From: Candidatus Didemnitutus mandela | GTDB taxonomy: Bacteria > Verrucomicrobiota > Verrucomicrobiia > Opitutales > Opitutaceae | DNA: 64,000 nt | Direction: 5' to 3' | Assembly: GCA_002591725.1 (NCBI GenBank) | Contig: NJAL01000002.1 | Coordinates: 248,001 to 312,000, forward strand | Part shown: piece after piece, positions 20,831-32,443 of the stretch | Layout of the letters: each line of letters begins with the position of its first letter | Position numbering within the stretch: the stretch's first letter is position 1 | Notes under the pieces: model-generated | What the model was told of the DNA's origin: nothing | The model's input: the letters and a program-made list of their open reading frames with translations, nothing else | Database searches by the model: none | Program-made: the position numbers and the translations under genes

Positions 20831-20977
20831 AACAGGGAAGAGGTATTTCAGCCTTTCGCGAAAACCGCTCCGCTATCCTCTGGCAGGCTCGCCCAAGGAC
20901 GGACGAACGGTCGTTATGGCCCAGCAAAACAATCCAAACGAAGCAACACATCTACTCCCAAAAGACGTTAACAACGA

Positions 20978-21583
20978 TCAAGCCGGTCGATCCATTGCAA
21001 AAACTTCGCGTGTATGAGTGTAAAAATCGCCGCCGAGCCGGCCGATTGCATCAAGCTTGTGCGGGTCGATCCTGCCATCAGTCAACACGGTTTCGTTCAC
21101 ATACGCGAGCAAGATGCGGCCGAAGACGGCATTACCCGCGAGCGGGCCATCGCCGATTTGGATAATCCGGTCCAACCGGCATTCGAAAGACACAGGGGCA
21201 GCAGCGACGCGCGGCGGACGCACTTTCCCCGAAGGTGCAGCCGCAATCCCAAATCGTTCGAACTCGCTTTCTCCACGCGGCAGCGAGGACGCGGTCTGAT
21301 TCATCAGATCGCGCATCGCATCCGGCACGATGTTGACAACGAACTCCGACACCTCACGCACATTTATAATCGTGTTCTTCGGGTTTCCAGTGCAATCGTT
21401 CGCTCCGACAAAGAGCAGAGTCGGCGGATTAGCACAGACTCCCTGGAAAAAGGAAAAAGGTGCCAAGTTGGTTTGGCCAGCAGCAGAGATCGTCGACACC
21501 CAGGCAATGGGCCGCGGAGTGATAGCGCACACCATCCACTGATAAACGTCGCGGACAGGAAGTGTTTCTAAATCGAGAACCAT
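20978..21583 (-). CDS. flavin reductase family protein (FMN-binding)
   Basis: An intact 201-residue protein starting ATG with MVLDLETLPVRDVYQWMVCA. It carries the flavin-reductase/DIM6-NTAB signature TPRPIAWVSTISAAGQTNLA followed by PFSFFQGVCANPPTLLF (residues about 22-60), and NTIINVREVSEFVVNIV in the second half. Length is normal for the family. Such split-barrel proteins bind FMN and reduce it or act as oxygen-tolerant flavin partners. The substrate or partner is not evident. It is flanked on both sides by minus-strand pseudogenes (ridA upstream, M13 peptidase downstream), so an old operon has collapsed around it. No clear Shine-Dalgarno is visible; the leader is AT-rich. Confidence 0.9.
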   Translation of the reverse strand: MVLDLETLPVRDVYQWMVCAITPRPIAWVSTISAAGQTNLAPFSFFQGVCANPPTLLFVGANDCTGNPKNTIINVREVSEFVVNIVPDAMRDLMNQTASSLPRGESEFERFGIAAAPSGKVRPPRVAAAPVSFECRLDRIIQIGDGPLAGNAVFGRILLAYVNETVLTDGRIDPHKLDAIGRLGGDFYTHTREVFAMDRPA

Positions 21584-21589
21584 ATTCTT

Positions 21590-21960
21590 TTATAAAAAAC
21601 CAAAATTTTCCGAAAACGCCAGCAGTAGAGGGGGATCGCAACGGACCGGGCCACCTGTTTCACAACTACCCTACAATCACCATAAAGTCTGTAAGCCGCT
21701 TGGCTCCGGAAAAGTCGATTAGCTCATACCCAGTCCAAGTCGCTGCGCCACGCGCTGCCATTGCTTGAAAACATTCCGTGTTGACTTGCGCCTGCTCGAC
21801 AACGATTTCCGAGCATTTTGGAACAACGACAAAGCTGCCACGGTTCCCAAAATCCGCCCAACGAAAACAAACGAAGGTCCCACGGCCACGCCGCCCCAAT
21901 GTGAAGCGGGTGGTGCCTTTGCCTTTCCCTTTTGCATCCAACTCGATTACTGATACCAGC
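21590..21960 (-). pseudogene. RidA/YjgF-family deaminase remnant
   Basis: Minus-strand pieces in order: KAPPASHWGGVAVGPSFVFV (family: P--HY--AV-VGDLVFVSG), then in the next frame FVVVPKCSEIVVEQAQVNTE and CFQAMAARGAATWT (like IAEQTRQVLENI-A-L---G). FMVIVG and VARSVAIP follow near the end (DFA--N-VY-------P-AR-AIPV-LP). RidA hydrolyses reactive enamine/imine intermediates released by PLP enzymes. Frameshifts around 21800 and 21690 inactivate it. It lies directly upstream of the intact flavin reductase. Confidence 0.68.
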
Positions 21961-24245
21961 CCAGCCGATGTCGACCGACACCTTCGCTCTGCTCACCTTC
22001 CTGTCAGAGCTAGAACGAAAAATGACTGTTTTTGTCCAAAAAAGATTTCGCACGGAGGAAATTTTCGCAAAGTTCTACCGCAGTTCGCTCATCGTGAATA
22101 TGTAGCTAGCCTCCGTTTTCAAACAAACCGGGCGTGTGCAGTCTCGCCAATGTGGTAGCATTGTTAATTATTGAACACGAAAAATGACATCGACCGCGCG
22201 AACCTATCTAACTAGCGCACATAAATTGCCCATTCCCGAATTCACGACCAACGCAGCATCGTCTTCCTGGTACTAGGGATCGCTGGCGTGTTTTTCTTCC
22301 GGATCAAAGTCTAGAGCCACGCCAACTGCCAGATCACCTACGCAATATCCAGTCGACCTTGTGCTCACGTTCGCAAGCATGCTATGCGGAGGCGGACAAA
22401 GTTTACGTCTGCTCTTGTTTACAGAACTTTTCAACATCACCGCCGCGGCAAACGAACTCCAGGGCGACTACGAAAAATTTGTCCGGATTAACGGTGACAC
22501 GCCAACTTCACCGGCTACGAAGCCGGGACAACCGTATAACGCTCGCCACTAATCACTATCGCACGGTTAAGGCCCGTCCGAAAAAACGCACGCCACATCG
22601 TGACGATAAGTCTTCAGCCTATCCGATGCCTTAATCAACACCGTGAGAGGCATCGTTGTGGGCGGTATCGCTAGGATACCTGTTTTACTTCCACCGTGTT
22701 CGCGCTCTATGATGCCGCAGCCTGGAAATCGCAGGGACCAGAACGTTAATGGTTGAAAATTCTGATTTGACCCTGGCAAGCAAGTTCGCTGGTCTAGCCC
22801 GCAACTTTATTCATGTCTTCCAGCGCCGCGTTTTCTGGTGGTGTTACAACCAACATGTTCGCGATCGCATTTCTCACCACGCTACTGTTTCTCTTTCTCG
22901 CGGAAAAATCCAGCTGATACTTATCAAAAAGCATGGTACTGAAAAAACCTCCGTCAAAATCATGGGGCAGCATCAAACGCCGCAAAAGGTGTCCGTGCAG
23001 CTCTGGCTGCCAACAGATACCACGTCCAGTGTACTCTCTCTGTTACGGATTCGGGATTACAGGGCAGGTTTTTTCAGAAAATTTATCGTCAATAGTCCGG
23101 TCGCCTGCGTGGCCACGTGGCCGGACTCCATCTCCTATGCATCCCATGCTAAAATGTCGGTGCGGCCAAAACACGCGATCTATCTCGAGGTTCACTTCAT
23201 GCACCAAGCCCATCACCCCGAGGAAGACACATCCCACCTGGTTGCACGTAGGCGCATCGCCACAGGGAGAGCAGCGGCGTCGTTCAGAAACCCATCGGGA
23301 AGCTCTAAGAGCTGGCCATTCGTACCGCGCAATCGTTGCAGCGCCAGCGCCCACGTCAAAATGGTACGTTCCCCTTCGCCCACCCCGCCTACCAGCGTGA
23401 CAAAATTGCCGTAATTAAGAGCCGGCTCGGCTGGCCTGACAGTGATGTCGTGCAACATCAGGTAAGGCGGCCAGCGACCCCCAAAAACTCCGCCAACATT
23501 TTGTTGGCAGCAGCAACGTCATAGATTGAGGTCCGGCAGTTAAAGTCAACCGTCCGCCACCTAAGGCGGTTACTCGACCGGCCGCGAGTTCAACGTAGAC
23601 GATCCAAACCGACAAGTTAAGCGATACCCTGAAACTAAAGAGCACTCCCTCTTCCCTCTTCAGCTACACCGTCCGAAAATACGCTCAAGTTCCTATTTAC
23701 TACCTAGGAGTCATCGATCCTTCCTACTTAGTCGAGAGCCACGCCGAACTTACCTTCAAGCTCCCGAAATTCAGCACCCGATACCGACCTCAGTGACCTC
23801 AGTCTATGTTATCAGCGCACGAAAGCCTACGATGACTACTTTTCCCATCCCGACAACGTCTTCTGGAACTTCACAAAGCAACGCGCCTACATGAACGTCT
23901 ATAAATCTCCCGCGCTGTACGGGGCTGCTTCATCGGCCAGTCTGCCCCCGACTGATATACTATGATACCCAGCACATCACCAACGGCAGCTACACCTACA
24001 CCGTCGCCCCCCTTCGTCAAGCCACACACAGGTCTACCGATCACCTTAATCTCGTTTCCGGCAGTCCTTTATCTTCAAGTCCGCCGATTACCCTCCAGAA
24101 TCTATTTCACCTATAATTACAGCCCCAAAACCTCCGGCAACATCGCCGTCAGGCCGAGTTTTGCACAAACGAAATATTCGAACACCGCTTGGTTGTTGCC
24201 GCCGATCGGTGCGCTTCGTCGCTGGCTCTAAGCTGTAAATCTTCC
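21961..24245. other. about 2.3 kb of unrecognised decayed sequence
   Basis: No intact gene. Fragments that look protein-coding include plus-strand LLFTELFNITAAANELQGDY near 22421, plus-strand hydrophobic GGVTTNMFAIAFLTTLLFLF near 22840, minus-strand NFVTLVGGVGEGERTILTWA near 23400 and plus-strand VFWNFTKQRAYMNVYKSPAL near 23855. None could be assigned to a family, and strands conflict. The part nearest 24245 might include the eroded rest of the HsdR gene. Confidence 0.35.
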
Positions 24246-24249
24246 TAGA

Positions 24250-25023
24250 GTAAACTCGGTAAAAATCGACTCTACTCTACACTGCCAGGATCTGGGCCGT
24301 CGTTGCAGCCATCTGTGCACACTCCCAACTCCACACTTTTACTTATAGATGACCGTAGCAATATCCTTAACCCAAAAGTAAGTTAGTAAAATTCTTTTCG
24401 GCCTAACGCTCCAGCTAGAAACGGTTGAAGAGGAAGAGTGTTCGAGTCGCGTTCTCAGTGTGCAAGCTTGGCAATTCGCCGCCCTCATAAGGGTCTTGCC
24501 CGTCGCCATATCAAACAGCAATCGACGTTTCCCTAGCAACGCTATTTATTGTAACGCCACCACAGCAGCAAACCGATAGTCGCGTACCCAGCCGATTTTT
24601 AATCGCCACTTCGAGAGGCTCCGCTTCACCATAGCTCAGATATTTTTCGCTCTACGAAAGGCACGATCTAGTTTTTGCCACCAACCGGGGTCGAATCCTG
24701 TTTACACTCCGCAGCCTGCCCAAATTCTCCAGCGTCAGAAACCGCGAAACACGAACCGAATTCCCCTGATTAAGACTCCAGTAGTAATAAGTAACGAGTC
24801 CGTTGCTAAGAAAAGCATGACCCGAACCCAACTCGGGCCAGAAGGCTGCGCCTGCTATTCCAACGCTAGCGGCTCGATACTCTCGCGATTCGCCTACCAC
24901 CGCGACCGGACGTCCGTCGATGTTAAGCAGAACATAGTCGACGAAGCCATCCGACGAGCGTTCGAAGTCCCTGTCAAAGTCTTCGTTCGGCACGAACACC
25001 CTTCGCTTTACTGATCCTAACAA
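24250..25023 (-). pseudogene. hsdR: type I restriction enzyme R subunit (HsdR) remnant
   Basis: The frame from 25023 reads FVDYVLLNIDGRPVAVV, then ELGSGHAFLSNGLVTYYY and VRVSRFLTLENLG. These match the HsdR nuclease domain (DYVLxNxxGxPLAVIEAK; HIFLSNGxxTYFWD). Downstream, at 24530-24340, GKRRLLFDMATGKTLM and RVLFL..., then ER*AEKNFTNLL, match the helicase start MATGTGKT with two residues missing from the Walker A loop. Frameshifts occur in between, and the motor domain beyond is unreadable. HsdR cuts unmodified foreign DNA; no hsdM or hsdS partner is visible in the window. Loss of restriction fits an organism little exposed to phage. Confidence 0.75.
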
Positions 25024-27237
25024 AATATATTTTCTCTCTGCACCAATTTGGAGAAAATCGCTAGCCAGCGTCCTGCAACTTACTGATTACCACGTAGGAT
25101 TGGGCTTCCAAAGGCCTAAGGCTAGGCACAAGCATACAAATACTTATACTTGGCAATTTTTCTTTGGATTTGTTTTTTGGATCTGCCGGCCTGGCCAGCT
25201 TCCAATCCACGGGCCTCCTAGATAAACGCTGAAACCACTGACCGTTGTTTACCCAGAAGCTTGAACCGCTCGCGCAAAAATTAATTCGTAGGAAAATGTT
25301 TCAGTACCGCGCTGGTATCAGACCAGACATTGAGAGACTCCTGCTGGAACATCTATGCAAACGTTTTCGGACCGAACAGGGCGGCCTTGGAATGGGGGCC
25401 GGACCCGGTCCAAAACTTAATTGGGGCAGCCCACAAAGCTCAACCTACAAGCCAACCTTTAGCTAGCCCGAGCCTCGATCTTCGTAGATTTTGTAGCAAA
25501 TAAACGCCTGGGAGAATAATTCATTTCTCGATTTCAGTTACGTGCCGATCACACCGATACAACCGTTTCGATGACAGCAAGCCTCTTTTGCTGTAGACTT
25601 AGACGCGATAACCGAAGATCGTAATTAAGCAGCCCTGCGTCCAAAATGGGGAAAACTCTGATTGGTCAGTGCATTCGCGATAATTCCATCGCAGGGCGAT
25701 TTCGGGATAAACCGTTCGTATCACACGCAATCTCTTTTAGAGATTGCTTCACTCTGGAACAGAAGTAAAGTAACAAACTGGAACCATAAAAACTAATAGT
25801 ACACCCTATGATGCTTTCGCGCTCTCGTTTTGTTTTTCTTTGTTCAGACACCGTCGCAAGCGACGATGCGAGTCGCCTTGCGGCTGAGACCGCGAAAATA
25901 CGCGAGCTTTCTAAGCGAAAAAGTCGCGCCCAACTTCGTAATAGACTAGCTACCATCTGAGGTTGTCGCAACAAAGCGCTAGCCTTGCATCCATCCGAGC
26001 AACTCGGCACTGTTCGAATACGCAGAACATTCGAGCATCTCTAAAAGCGATTCCGCTTTTAAGGCTCTTAGGTAATTATTGGCCCGTCTCCAGGAACGAG
26101 TAGTTCAATTCTCCCCAAGGCTGTGCAGCATCATTTTTTCCGACTTCCTTGCGCGACTTCAATACATTTAGTGCCACCTGAGCGGAGAAAACCATCGTCT
26201 TTAGCTTTCACTCGTAGGTGACGCTGGGTTCACCAGTAACTCGAGCATGTATCACCAAGCAACCGAACCCCGGAATGCTTTAGCTCCCATGGTTCATTGC
26301 AAGCTGCTGTTCAATGGCTTCCCAACCAAAGTTCACGAGTCGGTTGGCCACCTTTTAGCACTCGCCTTGTTCGATTCCCCGCAGGCTAACCGGATCCCCC
26401 CAACAAAGAACAAAACCACCCACGATTCGGTAAATTGGCTAAAGTCGAGAAACGTTCAGTCAGCCTTTTCTCCGCCCGGGAGCAGCGCAGCCTCCCAATG
26501 AGTTCGTTTAACTTGCATTTTAGCCATCAACGCTCTCATTCTGCTATTTTAAAAAACTAAAAACCCTAGTACTTATATAGTTAAACCGATTTTGGCTTAA
26601 ATAAATGCCACATTTGAGTATAAAATCGGAGCACCCTGATAACTGCCAGCTTGAGCTTGGCAGGTATAACTAGTAGCTAGCCTCATGGACAGGCTTCGGA
26701 GGTAGAGCGTCCGCCCCAAGGGTACACTACTAGAGATTCTGGCCTCGTAGAAGGAAATCAGACCGCACACAGCTTCCTCCTTCGCCGCCTCGCTCCTACT
26801 CGGGCTTTGTGAACAGTGGGACTTCGACGGACCCAAGAATCTCGATATCGATATTCTTCTGCTCAATCCGATCGAGCTCCTCGTTTTTGCCACGTATCGC
26901 CAGTTCGAGATACAGCGCGATCATCCCCGGCGACAACGGAACCCTGGAAGTAATCCTGGTAGATAAGGATGTAAGGAGTAAGGATGCCAACTTTCCCGAT
27001 ATTTTTTGGAATCGTAAAAAACACCACTAGCGACTGGAAAAGCCTACTTGCTATCATTTTTCTCGTTCAACGTTTGCATGTGCGAAACTTCTCTGCCTTT
27101 CGATCGTACTACGTCTCAGATTTGGATGAACGGATGTTTCCCCATTGTAGGAATGGAGATCGTTTCGCTAGCGATGCGAGAAACGCCAGCGTTTTCTTTT
27201 TTCAGTCTCCGCCAAGCGGAACTATCGAAACGCGGAA
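25024..27237. other. no intact gene; unrecognised remnants
   Basis: Coding-like fragments remain: plus strand near 25245 (QKLEPLAQKLIRRKMFQYRA), minus strand near 26100 (NYLRALKAESLLEMLECSAY) and minus strand 26800-27050 (RGKNEELDRIEQKN, EILGSVEVPLFTKPE). I could not name them. An 8-bp hairpin lies at 26042-26061. Confidence 0.35.
26042..26061. repeat. 8-bp inverted repeat (taaaagcg / cgctttta), 4-nt loop
   Basis: Perfect arms around attc. No adjoining T-run long enough to call a terminator. Function unknown. Confidence 0.4.
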
Positions 27238-27474
27238 TCAATCGTTTATTGGAGATTCCAGACAGCGATGATTTGGCGGGTGCCTCTTGCAGTTTCCAAC
27301 CTCCGCCACGATCAGTCGCTGTTTTTCCAGCAGTATGGGGAAGGTTTCAATATCTGCAATTTGTTCCAGCCGAAGCGATAGATAACCGTCGTTGTTACTC
27401 AATTTTCTAGCATCAACGGTCGTGAGCAGCCAAAATAAGAAAAAACAAGAGCAAAAGTAGTGCTTTAGTTTCAT
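27238..27474 (-). pseudogene. short exported protein remnant with signal peptide
   Basis: The frame starts ATG with MKLKHYFCSCFFLFWLLTTV, then DARKLSNNDGYLSLRLEQIA, i.e. a signal peptide followed by a segment like the small RxWxxxDGRxxxA domains (SHD1-like) common in Planctomycetes-Verrucomicrobia-Chlamydiae bacteria. The 78-residue frame ends early and the rest is unreadable, so I regard it as a fragment. Assignment to that domain is weak. Confidence 0.3.
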
Positions 27475-29959
27475 CCGGAGCGATGCATGCGAGATGGCTC
27501 GAAACGTAGCCTGCCCGTGCTAAGCGCGCGATGACTGAGAAACATGGAGACGCCGCTCTTAGAGTAGAATAGAATCATGTTCTTGGGGAGACAGACGCAG
27601 ACGATAGTAATTTAGGTAGTGTTCGTTAATTCAGGTCACATGCGTCTATTAGGCTGATTTAGGCCTTAATTAATTCCACACATCAGTAAAAAAGAACGGA
27701 ATAGCTACCTACGGCGAAATGTTGGTCACCTTACCGTGCAGGATTTCCCGCGACAGTTTCTGCTACATCATCAAGACGGAAAATTTCTAGCTCCTAGCCT
27801 ACGAAGTCTCGACTAAGAAATAGCTCGCATCAAAGAAAAATCATTTGGTCTTTGATAAGTTTTTACTCAAATAACTTCCACGGCAGTTGGGTTAGTAAAG
27901 TCCGCTCCGAATTTGCCCACCAGCCCCACACAGCCACATACGGACAATCCGTTCGGCTTCGGGAAGGTCGTTGACTTCGATATGCGTGTGCTTGTCACCC
28001 AGACCTAAGCCGCCGACAAAGACTTTAACGGAGAAAATTTCGTCCGTTATGCGGGCAAGTTTCTTGCTCGAGAAGCAGGATTACCCTCTTCACATCGCTG
28101 TAGAGCTTCAAGCAGCCAGCGGGCAATCTGACTACAGCCACGGTGGTCTCTTCCACGAGGAAGCAGAGCAAGCTTCACGTGTGCAGTCTGCGTGGTGGCG
28201 ACAATGCCGGCGAGACCACCAGGCATGAGGTGAGGTGCTTGACGATGTAGCCGAGCTAAGAAAATTTCAGGTTTCTTCACCAACACCCGAAAGCGTGTGT
28301 TGGGCCCGACATCGGGGGCCTTCAGCGTCAATGAGAGGTAGGCTGGCAAGAATACAGTACAGTAGAATTCCTCTGGCGAGCGAACGTCATTGATAAGTGT
28401 GTCGCAGATGTGGAATATACGTCGTAGCGAACCTATGTATGGAGAAAGAAGTTAGGGAAGCTGATTTTCACCGATCTCATAGCCTGTAGAAGCAGTGTAA
28501 AGCGCCTTGCGCTACGTCTGGATGAAGCAGTCGACGAGAAACGTTGAGCAGAGCGATATTTTTTCTGGGAATGTTCCGGAAGGCGGAAACGAAGGTGCCA
28601 TCTGTGCTGCAGGCGGGATCGAACGCTGCCTTGTCCTGTGAGCTACGGGTCGAGACAAGCAACCATTAGCTCGATGAAGTGGCAGGAGTACGCGAAACTG
28701 GCCGTTGGAGGAAAATATCTGATTAGCTCGCGCTTAGCGGTAGGGCACAAATGAGCGTGTAAATAATGACCGCCGTGTCCACCGATCGCAACGTACTCCT
28801 TCGTCCGAATTCTGTAGATCATGGACGGGGAACAATGAACCCGATCTGGTCGGTAAAAAAGGAGCAGGGGCTTAGAAACTTGTCGACGATAATATCATAG
28901 CAGTAGCCGATACGGCACATGGTGTCGAAAGTCAATATGCAGACAGCGGAACCGTTTCCAGAAAGAAGTAAGCACAACCCAGCAGACACAACGGTGCAGC
29001 CATCAAGGATCAACGTTGAAAAACCGCACCTATCTGTGTTGCGGTAGCCGCGAAATTATTCACGAACGAGCCGTAACCACTGGCAAATTCCGTCCAAACG
29101 AGATGTCTTCGAAGTTTTCGACAGCGGGCGCTCCTCGATAAAATAAAATTCGACAAGAGCCGTTTGACGAGCTGGCCGAAACGATCGAATTGTGTGAGGC
29201 GGAAGAATGCTATGTAGCGTAGTGTCCAGCACCAGACTGTCCTCGTGAAGCGGCGCCCTCCATCGCGGCCCAAAAAGCTTTGACTTCCAGCGGGAAAACC
29301 CAGGCCTTCAAAGGTCAGGCTATTGCTCACACCTTTCTCTCTGTCGATGTGGACCTGAAACTTCGTTAACAGTGGCAGCTCGCATATAAAGGTTCTATGC
29401 CTTCGATGCCTTCGTAAGCGAAGGTATCGAGAGTCAGCCCTCAGTCACTCTTAGCTCGTACGCCAAATTATGCAAATTGCACCGCCGGCCTGACCAACTA
29501 AAGATGGGATACAACGCCACCATGTTTGGCAAATATATTTTTGTCGAGGTAAAGCGTGCCATCGGGTTGACAGAGCAGCGCCACTTTCTCCACGAAAACG
29601 GCAGCAAAGTTCTTTTGTCGTAATCGAGCCACAGCGCGTAGTAACACGCTCAGCTCAGCTCATCTCATCTCGGATCAGCCGTCGTTGCCCCTGATCCAGC
29701 AGCCGGCCAAAGCATCGTAGTCGATTCAGGAAAGGCGGCCCAGAATTATATCGCAAACCTTCTCGTAGTGCAGCAGCACCTGCACGCTGATAAGATACAA
29801 GTTACCCACGGTGCTATCGGTCGTATCGCCGCCGTAAGGTCCGCCACAAACGCCACTACCAAGGCCAACAAGCCGACAGATCAAAAAAAGCAAGGCCCAT
29901 GCCCGGAGCGCCGCTCACGTTTTTGAACGAAAAGGATATAAGGCCGCTCGATTTGCTCT
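27475..29959 (-). other. long decayed coding region, family not identified
   Basis: Between about 27900 and 29880 the minus strand gives many coherent stretches in alternating frames: SLTFEGLGFPAGSQSFLGRD, RKLRRHLVWTEFASGYGSFV, VCILTFDTMCRIGYCYDIIV, SFFTDQIGFIVPRP, DKAAFDPACSTDGTFVSAF and HLTSCLVVSPALSP. Order and strand are consistent, suggesting one or two large genes (up to about 650 codons) downstream of thrA. A large glycosidase is conceivable from the last motif, but nothing here supports naming it. 27475-27900 is AT-rich with nothing recognised. Confidence 0.4.
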
Positions 29960-32443
29960 TCACATGCAATAGCCGCGGATGTTTTGTGCAAGGCGCAGAA
30001 TGTCCGCGAACACACCCGAAGCTGTGACGTCACCGCCGGCTCCGGAGCCGCGGACGACCAGCGGGTATTCTTTGTAGCGATTCGAGTAGAACTCGACAAA
30101 GTTCTCCGCGCCGCGCAGCGTCGAGGCAAGCACTCCGATATCGACGCCAACGGGTGCGACCCGAATCTTTGGGCCGTCCACGTCGGCCTCGATCTGTGCA
30201 AGGTAGCGTAGCACCTTTTTTTCACCTCTGAGTGCAGCAACGCGTTTCGCAAAATCGTCATCAGCACTCGTCAGCGAATCGAGAAATTTTTCTGTATCGT
30301 TTTCTGCAAGAAATACCGACGGTTCGAACACCTCGAGCGCCACATCCGAAAGATCGAGGCGCAGGCCAAGCTCGCGAGCGAGGATCAGCGCCTTTTGAGC
30401 GACGTCGATACCGGAAAAGTCGTCACGCGGATTCGGCTCAGTATAGCCGAGTTCCTTCGCGCGGCGCACCGCCTGAGAAAGCGGAACACCGTTAGTGACC
30501 TGTTCGCAGAGATAGCCGAACGTGCTAGAAAACGCACCCTCGATCTTCCATACGTGATCGCCAGTGCGAAGAAGGTTTTTCAACGTCTCAATGACAGGCA
30601 GCGCAGCGCCTACGGTAGTCTCGTAATGGTAAATGCAGTAGTGCCGGCGCGCAGCAGTAATGAGTGCATCGTATTTTTCCAACGGCAGCACGAGCGGCTG
30701 TTTATTGGCGGATACGACGTTTATGCCATGTGTAAACGCCGCGTCGTAAAGCTCCTCCATACCGCCCACGCCAGTGCAATCGACAAGCACAGGGTTCGGT
30801 AAGCGCGCGAGCTCGGGAAGAACTTCGACTACGCTCCGGAGCGCGGAGCAGTCCACCGACGTTCCTTCGAGCAGCGAGACAGATTGGTCAGTAGGTATGC
30901 CCTTGGCGGAGAAAAGCACGCTCTTACTTCCGCCAAATCCAGCAAGCCGCACCTGTACGTCGTAATTACCGCAGAGTTTGGCGCTCTGCGCTGCAAGCTG
31001 GCGCAGCAAACTGCTGCCGACGATACCTTTTCCAAGCAAGAGAATATTAAGCTCGGTATGCGCGATGCTGAAGGCGGAGTGCGCGGCGTTCACCGCGAGT
31101 GCAGTGTCGACCGCGTCAACCACGCATGAAACACTGCGGGCCAACGCACCCTGCGCCATCGCACGCACGGGGATACCGACGCTGCCAATGGAATTGAGCA
31201 TGCGACCGGAAGCGTTAGATCGGCAGCCCATCGACTCGGCTACAAGCGTCACTGGCGAAAAAACCGGTCCGAGCGTGAGATCGCCGTGGAGAAACTCGGG
31301 CGCAAGCGCCTTTTGCAAAACAGTACGCATACGTTCCTCTTCGGCCTGAGGCACGACGAAAGAAAAGGTCTGACCGAGAGTCGACTCGGTAGTCATCAAC
31401 ACGGGTATAGCCGCTCCGTAGAGCGGAGCGAGGATACGGCTGGCAATCGGTCGGCCAGGGCCGGTGCAGCGTGACTGCACACTGATGAGCGAAAGATTTT
31501 CCAGACTCGTAACGCAAGTCGGGCGGCCCTTATCGAGGTTTCCCGTCGCATCAATACGGGTGCCAGGTGCATCCGGTTGCATGGTGCTGCGGATGACGAG
31601 CACCGCGCCGCAACTACGCAACGGAATGACTGTATGAGGGTGAAACATGCGCATGCCGAAGTAGGCGAGTTCCAGCGCCTCGTCGTAGGACAAACGGTCG
31701 ACCGGCTTCGCTTCGGGTACTAGTTTCGGATCGGCAGTCATTACGCCGAGCACGTCGGTCCACACGGTAACGGCCTCAGCGTGCAACAGTAAAGCGAGCA
31801 GCGTAGCGGTGTAGTCAGAGCCGTTGCGGCCGAGCGTGGTGGTGTGACCGTTCTTCGTACGGCCGATGAAACCAGTAACGATCGGAACGGATTCCGCAAA
31901 CGAAGGCAGCAGTTGCTTGAATTTTTCTTCGGTCGGAGCGAGCTCGACCGCGGCGGCGCTGAAGTTGGAGTCGGTCACAACGAAGTCGCGCGCATCAATC
32001 GCTTTGCTGGTGACCTCGCGTTCGCGCAAGGCGCGCGAGACAAGGGCGGCCGAGACGCGTTCGCCCACGTGAATCACCGTAGCGAGCGAGCGAGGCGAAC
32101 ATTCGCGCGTAAGCTCAATGCCGGAGAGCATACGCTCGACGGGTTGGAGGATCTTGTCGACATCGACCTCGAAGGCACGCAGACCGTGGGAGGAAAGCAC
32201 CGGACGCGCAACGGTAGAAACGAGTTCGTGCATGCGATTGAGCTGGCCACGAGTCTGAGTGGACTCGCCGTCTGCCGCCGACCTGGCGGCCAGCAGCAGC
32301 CAGTCCGTCGTTTCACCCAGCGCGGAAACCACGACCGCCAGGGGGCGTGCCCCGCTAGAAATCAGATCGAGCACTCGGCTCAGCCGCCCAGTTGTACCAA
32401 GGGACGAGCCACCGAATTTATAAACCTGCCACTTTTCGTTCAT
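29960..32443 (-). CDS. thrA: bifunctional aspartokinase / homoserine dehydrogenase I
   Basis: The 827-residue protein starts ATG with MNEKWQVYKFGGSSLGT, the aspartokinase signature KFGGSS. The kinase domain fills residues 1-290 (GFIGRTKNGHTTTLGRNGSD at about 205). Two ACT regulatory domains follow, about 300-450 (SLISVQSRCTG, AQGALARSVSCVV). The homoserine dehydrogenase begins near 465 with NILLLGKGIVGSSLLRQL (GxGxxG), then SANKQPL, whose Lys is the usual catalytic region. EGAFSSTFGYL and the C-terminal GSGAGGDVTASGVFADI follow. It phosphorylates aspartate and reduces aspartate semialdehyde to homoserine, feeding threonine and methionine. The ACT pair implies threonine feedback. An upstream in-frame GTG at 32470 adds nine residues without homology. 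All flanking genes are decayed, so its integrity shows selection. Confidence 0.95.
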   Translation of the reverse strand: MNEKWQVYKFGGSSLGTTGRLSRVLDLISSGARPLAVVVSALGETTDWLLLAARSAADGESTQTRGQLNRMHELVSTVARPVLSSHGLRAFEVDVDKILQPVERMLSGIELTRECSPRSLATVIHVGERVSAALVSRALREREVTSKAIDARDFVVTDSNFSAAAVELAPTEEKFKQLLPSFAESVPIVTGFIGRTKNGHTTTLGRNGSDYTATLLALLLHAEAVTVWTDVLGVMTADPKLVPEAKPVDRLSYDEALELAYFGMRMFHPHTVIPLRSCGAVLVIRSTMQPDAPGTRIDATGNLDKGRPTCVTSLENLSLISVQSRCTGPGRPIASRILAPLYGAAIPVLMTTESTLGQTFSFVVPQAEEERMRTVLQKALAPEFLHGDLTLGPVFSPVTLVAESMGCRSNASGRMLNSIGSVGIPVRAMAQGALARSVSCVVDAVDTALAVNAAHSAFSIAHTELNILLLGKGIVGSSLLRQLAAQSAKLCGNYDVQVRLAGFGGSKSVLFSAKGIPTDQSVSLLEGTSVDCSALRSVVEVLPELARLPNPVLVDCTGVGGMEELYDAAFTHGINVVSANKQPLVLPLEKYDALITAARRHYCIYHYETTVGAALPVIETLKNLLRTGDHVWKIEGAFSSTFGYLCEQVTNGVPLSQAVRRAKELGYTEPNPRDDFSGIDVAQKALILARELGLRLDLSDVALEVFEPSVFLAENDTEKFLDSLTSADDDFAKRVAALRGEKKVLRYLAQIEADVDGPKIRVAPVGVDIGVLASTLRGAENFVEFYSNRYKEYPLVVRGSGAGGDVTASGVFADILRLAQNIRGYCM

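Noticed and set aside
22749-23414. 221-residue plus-strand open frame
   Set aside because: No recognisable domain, and coherent pieces lie on the opposite strand too; unlikely to be a real gene.
27900-28350. glycoside hydrolase (GH95-like) call for the region below thrA
   Set aside because: Based on a single VSPALSP-like motif; insufficient.
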